Below, piece by piece: positions 43,432 through 56,006 of a DNA stretch of 64,000 nucleotides. The notes beneath the pieces are model-generated. The model was not told the DNA's origin and made no database searches. It worked only from the letters and a program-made list of their open reading frames with translations. The position numbers and the translations under genes are program-made. This DNA comes from Panulirus ornatus (taxonomy: Eukaryota; Arthropoda; Malacostraca; Decapoda; Palinuridae). The number at the start of each line of letters is the position of its first letter. Position 1 is the first letter of the stretch. The DNA lies in the NCBI RefSeq assembly GCF_036320965.1, contig NC_092225.1:79112113-79176112 (forward strand). Direction: 5' to 3'.

Positions 43432-45512
43432 ATTTATTATACTTTGTCGCTGTCTCCCACGTTTGCGAGTTAGCGCAAGGAAACAGACGAAAGAAATGGC
43501 CCAACCCCCCCCATACACATGTATATACATACGTCCACACACGCAAATATACATACCTACACAGCTTTCCATGGTTTACCCCAGACGCTTCACATGCCCT
43601 GCTTCAATCCACTGACAGCACGTCAACCCCGGTATACCACATCGCTCCAATTCACTCTATTCCTTGCCCTCCTTTCACCCTCCTGCATGTTCAGGCCCCG
43701 ATCACACAAAATCTTTTTCACTCCATCTTTCCACCTCCAATTTCGTCTCCCTCTTCTCCTTGGTCCCTCCACCTCCGACACATATATCCTCTTGGTCAAT
43801 CTTTCCTCACTCATCCTCTCCATGTGCCCAAACCACTTCAAAACACCCTCTTCTGCTCTCTCAACCACGCTCTTTTTATTTCCACACATCTCTCTTACCC
43901 TTCCGTTACTCACTCGATCAAACCACCTCACACCACACATTGTCCTCAAACATCTCATTTCCAGCACATCCATCCTCCTGTGCACAACTCTATCCATAGC
44001 CCACGCCTCGCAACCATACAACATTGTTGGAACCACTATTCCTTCAAACATACCCATTTTTGCTTTCCGAGATAATGTTCTCGACTTCCACACATTCTTC
44101 AAGGCCCCCAGGATTTTCGCCCCTCCCCCACCCTATGATCCACTTCCGCTTCCATAGTTCCATCCGCTGCCAGATCCACTCCCAGATATCTAAAACACTT
44201 CACTTCCTCCAGTTTTTCTCCATTCAAACTCACCTCCCAATTGACTTGACCCTCAACCCTACTGTACCTAATAACCTTGCTCTTATTCACATTTACTCTT
44301 AACTTTCTTCTTCCACACACTTTTCCAAACTCAGTCACCAGCTTCTGCAGTTTCTCACATGAATCAGCCACCAGCGCTGTATCATCAGCGAACAACAACT
44401 GACTCACTTCCCAAGCTCTCTCATCCCCAACAGACTTCATACTTGCCCCTCTTTCCAAAACTCTTGCATTTACCTCCCTAACAACCCCATCCATAAACAA
44501 ATTAAACAACCATGGAGACATCCCACACCCCTGCTGCAAACCTACATTCAATGAGATCCAATCACTCTCCTCTCTTCCTACACGTACACATGCCTTACAA
44601 CATCGATAAAAACTTTTCACTGCTTCTAACAACTTGCCTCCCACACCATATATTCTTAATACCTTCCACAGAGCATCTCTATCAACTCTATCATATGCCT
44701 TCTCCAGATCCATAAATGCTACATACAAATCCATTTGCTTTTCTAAGCATTTCTCACATACATTCTTCAAAGCAAACACCTGATCCACACATCCTCTACC
44801 ACTTCTGAAACCACACTGCTCTTCCCCAATCTGATGCTCTGTACATGCCTTCACCCTCTCAATCAATACCCTCCCATATAATTTACCAGGAATACTCAAC
44901 AAACTTTCTTTTCTTTCTTTCATACTATTCGCCATTTCCCGCATTAGCGAGGTAGCGTTGAGAACAGAGGACTGGGCCCTTGAGGGAATATCCTCACCTT
45001 GGCCCCTTCTCAGTTCCCTCTTTTGGAAAATTAAAAAAAAAAGTGAGAGGGGAGGATTTCCAGCCCCCCGCTCCCTCCCCTTTTAGTCGCCTTCTACGAC
45101 ACGCAGGGAATACGTGGGAAGTATTCTTTCTCCCCTATCTCCCTTATACCTCTGTAATTTGAGCACTCACTCTTATTCCCTTTGTACAATGGCACTATGC
45201 ACGCATTCCGCTAATCCTCAGGCACCTCACCGTGAGTCATACATACATTAAATAACCTTACCAACCAGTCGACAATACAGTCACCCCCTTTTTTAATAAA
45301 TTCCACTGCAATACAATCCAAACCTGCTGCCTTGCCGGCTTTCATCTTCCGCAAAGCTTTTACTACCTCTTCTCTGTTTACCAAATCATTTTCCCTAACC
45401 CTCTCACTTTGCACACCACCTCGACCAAAACACCCTATATCTGCCACTCTATCATCAAACACATTCAACAAACCTTCAAAATACTCACTCCATCTCCTCA
45501 CATCACCACTAT
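43429..45512 (-). mobile_element. LINE-A, 5'-truncated, split by short element copy 5
   Basis: Minus strand: short 3' UTR (43429-43622), C-terminal domain (43623-44102), 1-bp deletion in EGAKILG near 44115, RT (44099-44900), then the short element at 44905-45142, then fingers and linker (45143-45512). Sequence on the two sides of the insert is contiguous in LINE-A. Motif A is intact (AFMDLEKAYDRVD). Confidence 0.9.
44905..45142 (-). mobile_element. short non-autonomous element copy 5, inserted in LINE-A
   Basis: It starts with a TTTC-repeat (sense GAAA) tail and ends 5'-truncated at CCCCTATCTCC. The LINE-A around it is interrupted exactly between CAACAAACTT and ATACCTCTG, with CTT as a possible 3-bp target duplication. 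This is the cleanest proof that the short element transposes as a unit. Confidence 0.9.
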
Positions 45513-45513
45513 A

Positions 45514-45530
<17 letters not shown>
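45513..45530. repeat. short (TA)n
   Basis: TA repeats between the 5' truncation of one LINE-A and the T run (sense A tail) of the next. Confidence 0.9.
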
Positions 45531-45547
<17 letters not shown>

Positions 45548-46758
45548 TTTTGCTTTGTCGCTGTCTCCCGCGTTTGCGAGGTAGCGCAAGGAAACAGACG
45601 AAAGAAATGGCCCAATCCACCCCCATACACATGTATATACATACGTCCACACACGCAAATATACATACCTACACAGCTTTCCATGGTTTACCCCAGACGC
45701 TTCACATGCCCTGATTCAATCCACTGACAGCACGTCAACCCCGGTATACCACATCGCTCCAATTCACTCTATTCCTTGCCCTCCTTTCACCCTCCTGCAT
45801 GTTCAGGCCCCGATCACACAAAATCTTTTTCACTCCATCTTTCCACCTCCAATTTGGTCTCCCTCTTCTCCTCGTTCCCTCCACCTCCGACACATATATC
45901 CTCTTGGTCAATCTTTCCTCACTCATTCTCTCCATGTGCACAAACCATTTCAAAACACCCTCTTCTGCTCTCTCAACCACGCTCTTTTTATTTCCACACA
46001 TCTCTCTTTCCCTTACGTTACTTACTCGATCAAACCACCTCACACCACACATTGTCCTCAAACATCTCATTTGCAGCACATCCATCCTCCTGCTCACCAC
46101 TCTATCCATAGCCCACGCCTCGCAATCACACAACATTGTTGGAACCACTATTCCTTCAAACATACCCATTTTTGCTTTCCGAGATAATGTTCTCGACTTC
46201 CACACATTCTTCAAGGCTCCCAGAATTTTTGCCCCCTCCCCCACCCTATGATCCACTTCCGCTTCCATGGTTCCATCCGCTGCCAGATCCACTCCCAGAT
46301 ATCTAAAACACTTTACTTCCTCCAGTTTTTCTCCATTCAAACTCACCTCCCAATTGACTTGACCCTCAACCCTACTGTACCTAATAACCTTGCTCTTATT
46401 CACATTTACTCTTAACTTTCTTCTTTCACACACTTTACCAAACTCAGTCACCAGCTTCTGCAGTTTCTCGCATGAATCAGCCACCAGCGCTGTATCATCA
46501 GCGAACAACAACTGACTCACTTCCCAAGCTCTCTCATCCCCAACAGACTTCATACTTGCCCCTCTTTCCAAAACTCTTGCATTCACCTCCCTAACAACCC
46601 CATCCATAAACAAATTAAACAACCATGGAGACATCACACACCCCTGCCGCAAACCTACATTCACTGAGAACCAATCACTTTCCTCTCTTCCTACACGTAC
46701 ACATGCCTTACATCCTCGATAAAAACTTTTCACTGCTTCTAACAACTTGCCTCCTACA

Positions 46759-46760
<2 letters not shown>
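45531..46760 (-). mobile_element. LINE-A, 5'-truncated, short 3' UTR, open frame
   Basis: The A tail (T run 45531-45551) and short 3' UTR are followed by a frame open from GVGGKLLEAVKSFYRG (46760) to the stop after SDVVYRG at 45735. It has motif B, motif C and the C-terminal domain, with private changes such as MLCDCEAW for MLYGCEAW. It abuts (TA)n. Confidence 0.9.

Positions 46761-46790
<30 letters not shown>
46761..46790. repeat. (TA)n microsatellite
   Basis: TA repeats between two oppositely oriented LINE-A copies. Confidence 0.95.
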
Positions 46791-46792
<2 letters not shown>

Positions 46793-47878
46793 TTGCATAG
46801 TGCGAAAATCCTGGGAGCCTTGAAGAATGTGTGGAAGTCGAGAACATTATCTCGGAAAGCAAAAATGGGTATGTTTGAAGGAATAGTGGTTCCAACAATG
46901 TTGTATGGTTGCGAGGCGTGGGCTATGGATAGAGTTGTGCACAGGAGGGTGGATGTGCTGGAAATGAGATGTTTGAGGACAATGTGTGGTGTGAGGTGGT
47001 TTGATCGAGTCAGTAATGTAAGGGTAAGAGAGATGTGTGGAAATAAAAAGAGCGTGATTGAGTATGTTGGGTATGTTTGAAGGAATAGTGGTTCCAACAA
47101 TGTTGTATGGTTGTGAGGCGTGGGCTATGGATAGGGTTGTGCTGGAAATGAGATGTTTGAGGACAATATGTGGTAAATAAAAAGAGTGTGGTTGAGAGAG
47201 CAGAAGAGGGTGTTTTGAAATGGTTTGGGCACATGGAGAGAATGAGTGAGGAAAGATTGACCAAGAGGATATATGTGTCGGAGGTGGAGGGAACGAGGAG
47301 AAGTGGGAGACCAAATTGGAGGTGGAAAGATGGAGTGAAAAAGATTTTGTGTGATCGGGGCCTGAACATGCAGGAGGGTGAAAGGAGGGCAAGGAATAGA
47401 GTGAATTGGATTGATGTGGTATACCGGGATTGACATGCTGTCAGTGGATTGAATCAGGGCATGTGAAGCGTCTGGGGTAAACCATGGAAAGTTGTGTGGG
47501 GCCTGGATGTGGAAAGGGAGCTGTGGTTTTGGGCATTATTGCATGACAGCTAGAGACTGAGTGTGAACGAATGGGGCCTTTGTTGTCTTTTCCTAGAGCT
47601 ACCTCGCACACATGAGGGGGGAGGGGGATGGTATTCCATGTGTGGTGAGGTGGTGATGGGAATGAATAAAGGCAGACAGTGTGAATTGAGTGCATGGGTA
47701 TATATGTATGTGTCTGTGTGTGTATATATATGTGTACATTGAGATGTATAGGTATGTATATTTGCGTGTGTGGACGTGTATGTATATACATTGTGTATGG
47801 GGGTGGGTTGGGCCATTTCTTTCGTCTGTTTCCTTGCGCTACCTCGCAAATGCGGGAGACAGCGACAAAGCAAAATAA
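46791..47878 (+). mobile_element. rearranged LINE-A (internal deletion and internal duplication), long 3' UTR
   Basis: GCTTGCATAGTG (RT fingers region) is joined directly to GAAAATCCTGGGAGCC (thumb/C-terminal region), a deletion of roughly 0.85 kb. A segment beginning GGGTATGTTTGAAGG (46867) is then partly repeated from 47069. It combines KILCDRG with RRSGRPNW and the long 3' UTR, an intermediate between subfamilies. Confidence 0.85.
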
Positions 47879-50066
47879 ATGGGATGTATTTAGGGAATCG
47901 GTGATGGATTGCGCAAAAGATGCTTGTGGTATGAGAAGAGTGGGAGGTGGGTTGATTAGAAAAAGCAGTGAGTGGTGGGATGAAGAAGTAAGAGTATTAG
48001 TGAAAGAGAAGAGAGAGGCATTTGGACAATTTTTGCAGGGAAAAAATGAAATTGAGTGGGAGATGTATAAAAGAAAGAGACAGGAGGTCAAGAGAAAGGT
48101 GCAAGAGGTGAAAAAAAGGGCAAATGAGAGTTTTTGGTGAGAGAGTATCATTAAATTTTAGGGAGAATAAAAAGATGTTCTGGAAAGAGTAGGAAAGAGT
48201 TCTGGAAAAAGTAGTGGTGATGTGAGAAGGAGATGGAGTGAGTATTTTGAAGGTTTGTTGAATGTGTTTGATGATAGAGTGGCAGATATAGGGTGTTTTG
48301 GTCGAGGTGGTGTGCAAAGTGAGAGGGTTAGGGAAAATGATTTGGTAAACAGAGAAGAGGTAGTAAAAGCTTTGCGGAAGATGAAAGCCGGCAAGGCAGC
48401 AGGTTTGGATGGTATTGCAGTGGAATTTATTAAAAAAGGGGGTGACTGTATTGCTGACTGGTTGGTAAGGTTATTTAATGTGTGTATGACTCATGGTGAG
48501 GTGCCTGAGGATTGGCGGAATGCGTGCATAGTGCCATTGTACAAAGGCAAAGGGGATAAGAGTGAGTGCTCAAATTACAGAGGTATAAGTTTGTTGAGTA
48601 TTCCTGGTAAATTATATAGGAGGATATTGATTGAGAGGGTGAAGGCATGTACAGAGCATCAGATTGGGGAAGAGCAGTGTGGTTTCAGAAGTGGTAGAGG
48701 ATGTGTGGATCAGGTGTTTGCTTTGAAGAATGTATGTGAGAAATACTTAGAAAAGCAAATGGATTTGTATGTAGCATTTATGGATCTGGAGAAGGCATAT
48801 GATAGAGTTGATAGAAATGCTCTGTGGAAGGTATTAAGAATATATGGTGTGGGAGGCAAGTTGTTAGAAGCAGTGAAAAGTTTTTATCGAGGATGTAAGG
48901 CATGTGTACGTGTAGGAAGAGAGGAAAGTGATTGGTTCTCAGTGAATGTAGGTTTGCGGCAGGGGTGTGTCATGTCTCCATGGTTGTTTAATTTGTTTAT
49001 GGATGGGGTTGTTAGGGAGGTGAATGCAAGAGTTTTGGAAAGAGGGGCAAGTATGAAGTCTGTTGGGGATGAGAGAGCTTGGGAAGTGAGTCAGTTGTTG
49101 TTCGCTGATGATACAGCGCTGGTGGCTGATTCATGTGAGAAACTGCAGAAGCTGGTGACTGAGTTTGGTAAAGTGTGTGAAAGAAGAAAGTTAAGAGTAA
49201 ATGTGAATAAGAGCAAGGTTATTAGGTACAGTAGGGTTGAGGGTCAAGTCAATTGGGAGGTGAGTTTGAATGGAGAAAAACTGGAGGAAGTGAAGTGTTT
49301 TAGATATCTGGGAGTGGATCTGGCAGCGGATGGAACCATGGAAGCGGAAGTGGATCATAGGGTGGGGGAGGGGGCGAAAATTCTGGGAGCCTTGAAGAAT
49401 GTGTGGAAGTCGAGAACATTATCTCGGAAAGCAAAAATGGGTATGTTTGAAGGAATAGTGGTTCCAACAATGTTGTATGGTTGCGAGGCGTGGGCTATGG
49501 ATAGAGTTGTGCGCAGGAGGGTGGATGTGCTGGAAATGAGATGTTTGAGGACAATGTGTGGTGTGAGGTGGTTTGATCAAGTAAGTAACGTAAGGGTAAG
49601 AGAGATGTGTGGAAATAAAAAGAGCGTGGTTGAGAGAGCAGAAGAGGGTGTTTTGAAATGGTTCGGGCACATGGAGAGAATGAGCGAGGAAAGTTTGACC
49701 AAGAGAATATATGTGTTGGAGGTGGAGGGAACGAGGAGAAGAGGGAGACCAAATTGGAGGTGGAAAGATGGAGTGAAAAAGATTTTGTGTGATCGGGGCC
49801 TGAACATGCAGGAGGGTGAAAGGAGGGCAAGGAATAGAGTGAACTGGAGCGATGTGGTATACCGGGGTTGACGTGCTGTCAGTGGATTGAATCAAGGCAT
49901 GTGAAGCGTCTGGGGTAAACCATGGAAAGTTGTGTAGGTATGTATATTTGCGTGTGTGGACGTATGTATATACATGTGAATGGGGGTGTGTTGGGCCATT
50001 TCTTTCGTCTGTTTCCTTGCACTACCTCGCAAATGCGGGAGACCGACAAAAAAAAAAAAAAAAAAT
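47879..50066 (+). mobile_element. LINE-A, 5'-truncated, short 3' UTR, long open RT frame
   Basis: It begins at WDVFRESVMDCAKDACGM directly after the tail of the preceding copy (head-to-tail). A small deletion near 48180-48215 removes part of the linker (KEVNKVRKTREQ to SSG). It ends in a short 3' UTR and A-rich tail, followed by (TA)n. Confidence 0.9.
48222..49871 (+). CDS. LINE-A reverse transcriptase and C-terminal domain, 549 codons, intact RT motifs
   Basis: Fingers KMKAGKAAGLDGIAVEFIKK, motif A AFMDLEKAYDRVD, motif B QGCVMSPWLFNLFMD, motif C LLFADDTALVADS, thumb CFRYLGVDLAADG, C-terminal LYGCEAWAMDRVVRRRVD and WFGHMERMSEE to the natural stop after SDVVYRG. All catalytic Asp residues expected for an RT are present. 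The upstream endonuclease is absent, so autonomous retrotransposition is not expected; RT activity could be retained if the region is transcribed. The start shown is the first Met in the open frame, not a natural start. Confidence 0.8.
   Translation: MRRRWSEYFEGLLNVFDDRVADIGCFGRGGVQSERVRENDLVNREEVVKALRKMKAGKAAGLDGIAVEFIKKGGDCIADWLVRLFNVCMTHGEVPEDWRNACIVPLYKGKGDKSECSNYRGISLLSIPGKLYRRILIERVKACTEHQIGEEQCGFRSGRGCVDQVFALKNVCEKYLEKQMDLYVAFMDLEKAYDRVDRNALWKVLRIYGVGGKLLEAVKSFYRGCKACVRVGREESDWFSVNVGLRQGCVMSPWLFNLFMDGVVREVNARVLERGASMKSVGDERAWEVSQLLFADDTALVADSCEKLQKLVTEFGKVCERRKLRVNVNKSKVIRYSRVEGQVNWEVSLNGEKLEEVKCFRYLGVDLAADGTMEAEVDHRVGEGAKILGALKNVWKSRTLSRKAKMGMFEGIVVPTMLYGCEAWAMDRVVRRRVDVLEMRCLRTMCGVRWFDQVSNVRVREMCGNKKSVVERAEEGVLKWFGHMERMSEESLTKRIYVLEVEGTRRRGRPNWRWKDGVKKILCDRGLNMQEGERRARNRVNWSDVVYRG

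Positions 50067-50127
<61 letters not shown>
50067..50127. repeat. (TA)n microsatellite
   Basis: TA repeats following the A-rich LINE-A tail. Confidence 0.95.
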
Positions 50128-50128
<1 letters not shown>

Positions 50129-50129
50129 T

Positions 50130-50715
50130 CATAAACTAAAAATGTCATATAAAGCACAGGAGAAAGTAGAAGAAAAAGCCATTATTGAAATATCAAATAA
50201 TCCAAAATACTTTTACTCATAAGCAATATGCCAATCCAGGTCCACAAATTCCATTGGCCCACCTAAAACAAGGTATTTTTACAGATAACTATCAGGTGAT
50301 GAGGGAGATTATAAAAAGGCAATATGAATCGGTACTCAAAGAGCCAAAAGCCACATTAAAGATAAATGACTCGATGAACTTCTTCCTATAAAATAATTCC
50401 CCAATCTTAAATGTACCATATATCATCACCTTAACAAGAATTTTGAGAGGGCTATTGAGAGCATGCCCAAGTACTAAGCCTCAAACCTGGACTCATGGAA
50501 CTCAGTCTTCATAAAGAAACGAAAACCACCTCTAGCATGAACATAAACTATTCTCTCAAGAAAAATACTATATTTAGGCATCATTCCCAAGAATATGAAA
50601 CTGACTTACATTGCCCTACACCACAAAGGTGGAACCAAAATAGTCCCAAAAAACTATTGACCAGTAGCATTAACATCACACATTATTAAAATCTTTAAGA
50701 GATTGAGAATTAGAG
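50130..50715 (+). pseudogene. second Jockey/CR1-like family, copy A (linker and RT fingers)
   Basis: The plus strand reads EISNNPKYFYS, then IPLAHLKQGIFTDNYQVMRE and IIKRQYESVLKEPKATLKIN (linker of a non-LTR ORF2), decaying into KGGTKIVPKNY and PVALTSHIIKIF near 50640-50700. It overlaps in content with the inverted copy B at 51074-52526 (both contain VALTSHII), so these are two insertions and not one inverted piece. Confidence 0.65.
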
Positions 50716-51073
50716 ATGGGTGATTCAAATGCAAAGGTGAGGAATGTGGCAGTTGAGTGGGATGATAAAGTCAAGTTGCTCGTGAAAGAGAATAGAGAGC
50801 TATATGGATGATACCTACAGGGAAGGAGAGCAAATGATTGTGAGATGTATAAGAGAAAGCAGCAAGAGGTAAAGAGAAAGGTGCAAGAGCTGAAAAAGAG
50901 GGCAAATGAGAATTAGGGTGAGCAAGTATCAGTACACTTTAGGGAAAATATGTTTTTTGACACTTAATGATGTGTGAAAAACAAGAGAACAAATGGGAAT
51001 ATCAGTGAAGGGGGCAAATGGATAATTGGTAACAGGTAGTTATGAAGTGAGAAGACAATGGAGTGAGTATCTT
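50716..51073 (+). mobile_element. old LINE-A relative, part 1 of 3
   Basis: Fragment with GDSNAKVRNVAVEW fused to a DDKVKLLVKENRELYG linker and VKRKVQELKKRANEN. It ends at WSEYL, where minus-strand non-LTR sequence begins. It resumes at 52527. Confidence 0.7.
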
Positions 51074-52526
51074 CAAAAACTCTGCAGATACCTCATGAAG
51101 ACTTCAGGGTTCTTCACTCCCAATGCCTGGACTGGGCATAGGCTGCAAAATTGGGTTGTCGGTGAACCAAGCTATTGGAAGCTACAGCTCTCAGGTCCAC
51201 AAAGCCACCACAGATATATTTTGTATGTAACTCATCAGTCAACTCTTGAATTTCACATGCATCCCATGCTGTTTCTAATGTAAGATGGCACCATGTTTAA
51301 TAATGTCAGTAGGATGTTTTTTCCAAATGTAGGTTGGGAACCTTTCCTTCTAGGATTTTCCAGGTATAGATGGTGATATATCTCTCCCTAATATGATTAA
51401 GGGACTATGGCCTCAGTGTTTTTAGTTGTTTCCAGTAATTTAGTTCCATTATAACATTAATATGGGCAGTGAAAGATCTCTGCAATTCTGCCTGCCAAGT
51501 AGGGTGACTTTAGAACACAGTAATTCTCAATTCATGAAAGATTTAGTGCTTTGAACAATATCATCAGTGGTTTTCCTTTCCTTATCTTAATGGTCTGCAG
51601 GGTCTAGCTTGCCATCCTTCTACACGAGGCAATCGTTGTTTTGATGTGTTCACTGAAGGTTAGGTCATCAGACACTATTACTTCAAGGTCTTTCACATTA
51701 TCTGGTTTATGATACCATCCATGTCTGTCTGGTATTTTGCATTTTTGATTTCTTCACTCTCCCCTACTGGGAGTTAAAATTTATCTCCACTGAAAAACAT
51801 GTTCTCAGTTGCAGATTTTGTTTGTCTCTTCATGGCCTTTTTGCATCTTCTGATGCGATTTTCATACTTTTTCTGGTATTATCTGCAAAGGATGATATGG
51901 AACTTTGGCTCATGCTTGTGTCAATATCAGATCCAGGAATGAGAACTGGGAAATGTACAAGTACAGTTCCTCAAGGGAGGAGCTTTCAACTATGGAGGCA
52001 CTAGGTATGGTGTGGTTTACACCTATGTTATGATCTATGAGTTAAGCTGTATATCAATCTCCCAATTTTTCCAGTTATTCCTATCTTTCGAATTCTATGT
52101 GCTATGACACCATAATCACATTTGTCAAATGCTTTTGAAGAGTCTAGGTAAATTAAGCACAATTTCTCTATTTTCCAGAGTTTCCAGAGCTTCAACAATC
52201 CTATCATAATGGTCAAGCAACTGAGAAGGGATGATCTTCCCACCATAAAACCATGTTGTCCTGGGTTATAAAGCTTCTTCATTTCCATAAATTCAGTCAG
52301 CTTGTCTTTTAGGACTCTCAAAAATTCTAATGATGTGTGAAGTTAATGCTACCTGTTGAGAATTTTTTGGACTGCTTTGCTTCCACCTTTATGGAGTGAT
52401 GTGGGTAAGTTTCATACTCACGGGAATGATGCCTGAATCTAGACTTTTTCTCCTGAAAACTCTTAAATGTTTGTGCTCAAGGTGACTTGCATTTCTTTAT
52501 GATGATTGAGTTCAATCAGTCCAGTC
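51074..52526 (-). pseudogene. second Jockey/CR1-like family, copy B (RT to C-terminus)
   Basis: On the minus strand: VALTSHIIRIF near 52340, DKLTEFMEMKKLYNPGQHGF (about 52310-52250), motif A YLDSSKAFDKCDYGVIAHRI (about 52160-52100), then a gap in the frame, VKDLEVIVSDDLTFSEHIKT near 51690, PYLAGRIAE near 51500 and VASNSLVHRQPNF near 51160. Motif C is not recognisable. Many stops. Confidence 0.7.
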
Positions 52527-52637
52527 CTTGGGATGAGGAATGTGACCAATGATAGGGTAAAAGATTTAAGGTATTTTAGTCAGGGTGATATGTGAAGTGA
52601 GAATATCAAGGAGAGCAATTTGGTGTAGTAAGCCTTA
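52527..52637 (+). mobile_element. old LINE-A relative, part 2 of 3
   Basis: TNDRVKDLRYFSQGDM then SENIKESNLV corresponds to FDDRVADIGCFGRGGVQSER of intact copies. It directly continues part 1 (WSEYL) and is cut at 52637 by the full-length minus-strand copy. Confidence 0.7.
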
Positions 52638-53377
52638 TTTATTTATTTATTTTGCTTTGTCGCTGTCTCCCGCATTAGCGAGGTTGCGCAAGGAAACAGA
52701 CGAAAGAATGGCCCAACCCGCCCACCTACACATGCATATACATACATGTCCACACATGCAAATATACATACCTACACATCTCAATGTACACATATATACA
52801 CACACAGACATATACATATATACACATGTACATAATTCATAGTCTGCCTTTATTTGTTCCCATCGCCACCCCGCCACACATGGAATAACAACCCCCTCCC
52901 CCCTCATGTGTGCGACGTAGCGCTATGAAAGACACCAAAGGCCCCATTCATTCACATTCAGTCTCTAGCTGTCATGTAATAATGCACTGAAACCACAGCT
53001 CCCTTTCCACATCCAGACCCCACACACTTTCCATGGTTCACCCCAGACGCTTCACATGCCCTGGTTCAATCCATTGACAGCACGTCGACCCCGTTATACC
53101 ACATCGTTCCAATTCACTCTATTCCTTGCACGCCTTTCACCCTCCTGCATGTTCAGGCCCCGATCACTCAAAATCTTTTTCACTCCATCTTTCCACCTCC
53201 AATTTGGTCTCCCACTTCTCATTGTTCCCTCCACCTCTGACACATATATCCTCTTTGCCAATCTTTCCCCACTAACATTCTCTCCATGTGACCAAACCAT
53301 TTCAAAACACCCTCTTCTGCTCTCTCAACCAGACTATTTTTATTTCCACACATCTCTCTCACCCTTACATTACTTAC

Positions 53378-54670
53378 TCAATCAAACCACCTCACACCAC
53401 ATATTGTCCTCAAACATCTCATTTCCAGCACATCCACCTTCCTGTGCACAATTCTATCCATAGCCCACGCCTCGCAACCATACAACATTGTTGGAACCCC
53501 TATTCCTTCAAACATACCCATTTTTGCTTTCCGAGATAATGTTCTCGACTTCCAAACATTCTTCAAGGCTCCCAGAATTTTCGCCCCCTCCCCCACCCTA
53601 TGATTCACTTCCGCTTCCATGGATCCATCTGCTGCCAGATCCACTCCCAGATATCTAAAACACTTTACCTCCTCCAGTTTTTCTCCATTCAAACTTACCT
53701 CCCAATTGACTTGACCCTCAACCCTACTGTACCTAATAACCTTGCTCTTATTCACATTTACTCTTAACTTTCTTCTTTCACACACTTTACCAAACTCAGT
53801 CACCAGCTTCTGCAGTTTCTCACATGAATCAGCCACCAGCGCTGTATCATCAGTGAACAACTGACTCACTTCCCAAGCTCTCTCATCCACAACAGACTGC
53901 ATACTTGCCCCTCTTTCCAAAACTCTTGCATTTACCTCCCTAATAACCCCATCCATAAACAAATTAAAAAACCATGGAGACATCACACACCCCTGCCGCA
54001 AACCTACATTCACTGAGAACCAATCACTTTCCTCTCTTCCTACACGTACACATACCTTACATCCTCGATAAAAACTTTTCACTGCTTCTAACAACTTGCC
54101 TCCCACACCATATATTCTTAATACCTTCCACAGAGCATCTCTATCAACTCTATCATATGCCTTCTCCAGATCCATAATTGCTACATACAAATCCATTTGC
54201 TTTTCTAAGTATTTCTCACATACATTCTTCAAAGCAAACACCTGATCCACACATCCTCTACCACTTCTGAAACCACACTGCTCTTCCCCAATCTGATGCT
54301 CTGTACACGCCTTCACCCTCTCAATCAATACCCTCCCATATAATTTACCAGGAATACTCAACAAACTTATACCTCTGTAATTTGAGCACTCACTCTTATT
54401 CCCTTTGTACAATGGCACTATGCAAGCATTCCGCCAATCCTCAGGCACTTCACCATGAATCATACATACATTAAATAACCTTACCAACCAGTCAATAATA
54501 CAGTCACCCCCTTTTTTAATAAATTCCACTGCAATACCATCCAAACCTGCTGCTTTGCCGGCTTTCATCTTCCGTAAAGCTTTTACTACCTCTTCTCTAT
54601 TTACCAAATCATTTTCCCTAACCCTCTCACTTTGCACACCACCTCGACCAAAACACCCTATATCTGCCAC
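53378..54670 (-). pseudogene. LINE-A reverse transcriptase, 430 codons open
   Basis: Fingers KMKAGKAAGLDGIAVEFIKK, motif A AIMDLEKAYDRVD, motif B QGCVMSPWFFNLFMDGV, motif C decayed by one codon and one substitution (SQLFTDDTALVADS), thumb CFRYLGVDLAADG. The frame ends at GVRWFD because CGA became TGA (near 53380). The C-terminus continues at 53094-53300 in another frame. Confidence 0.85.
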
Positions 54671-56006
54671 TCAATCATCAAACACATTCAACAAACCTTC
54701 AAAATACTCATTCCATCTCCTTCTCACATCACCACTACTAGTTATCACCTCCCCATTAGCCCCCTTCACTGAAGTTCCCATTTGCTCCCTTGTCTTATGC
54801 ACTTTATTTACCTCCTTCCAAAACATCTTTTTATTCTCCCTGAAATTTAATGATACACTCTCACCCCAACTCTCATTTGCCCTCTTTTTCACCTCTTGCA
54901 CCTTTCTCTTGACCTCCTGCCTCTTTCTTTTATACATCTCCCACTCATTTGCATTTTTTCCCTGCAAAAATCGTTCAAATGCCTCTCTCTTCTCTTTCAC
55001 TAATAATCTTACTTCTTCATCCCACCACTCACTACCTTTTCTAATCAACCCACCTCCCACGCTTCTCATGCCACAAGCATCTTTTGCGCAATCCATCACT
55101 GATTCCCTAAATTCATCCCATTCCTCCCCCACTCCCCTTACCTCCTTTGTTCTCACCTTTTTCCATTCTGTACTCAGTCTCTCCTGGTACTTCCTCACAC
55201 AAGTCTCCTTCTCAAGCTCACTTACTCTCAAAACTCTCTTCACCCCAACCTTCTCTCTTCTTTTCTGAAAACCCCCACAAATCTTCACCTTCGCCTCCAC
55301 AAGACAATGATCAGACATCCCTCCAGTTGCACCTTTCAGCACATTAACATCCAAAAGTCTCTCTTTCGTGCGTCTATCAACACGTAATCCAATAACGCTC
55401 TCTGGCCATCTCTCCTACTTACGTATACTTATGTATATCTTGCTTTTTAAACCAGGTATTCCCAATCACCAGTCCTTTTTCAGCACATAAATCTACAAGC
55501 TCTTCATTTCCATTTACAACACTGAACACTCCATGTATACCAATTATTCCCTCAACTGCCACATTACTCACCTTTGCATTCAAATCACCCATCACTATAA
55601 CCTGGTCTTGTGCATCAAAACCACTAACACACTCATTCAGCTGCTCCCAAAACACTTGCCTCTCATGATCTTTCTTCTCATGCCCAGGTGCATATGCACC
55701 AATAATCACCCAACTCTCTCCTTCCACTTTCAGTTTTACCCATATCAATCTAGAATTTACTTTCTTACACTCTATCACTTACTCCCACAACTCCTGATTC
55801 AGGAGTAGTGCTACTCCTTCCCTTGCTCTTGTCCTCTCACTAACCCCTGACTTTACTCCCAAGACATTCCCAAACCACTCTTCCCCTTTACCCTTGAGCT
55901 TCATTTCACTCATAGCCAAAACATCCAGGTTCCTTTCTTCAAACACACTACCTATCTCTCCTTTTTTCTCATCTTGGTTACATCCACACACATTTAGACA
56001 CCCCAA
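54671..56006 (-). pseudogene. LINE-A AP endonuclease and linker
   Basis: It starts MGCLNVCGCNQDEKKGEIGS at 56006. APE motifs: EMKLKG (E of the SETKLKG motif in other copies), IIGAYAPGHEKKDHERQVFW, VIVMGDLNAKVSNVAVEG and GMSDHCLVEAKVKICGGFQK (SDH). The enzyme nicks target DNA to prime reverse transcription. A TAA after NQELWE (55779) and a shift near 55420-55354 break the frame. The basic linker (KRKRQEVKRKVQEVKKRANE) follows. Confidence 0.85.

Noticed and set aside
50130..52526. A single Jockey-like element inverted in the middle
   Set aside because: Both oppositely oriented parts contain the same VALTSHII segment and upstream sequence, so they are two insertions. The geometry also does not fit twin priming.
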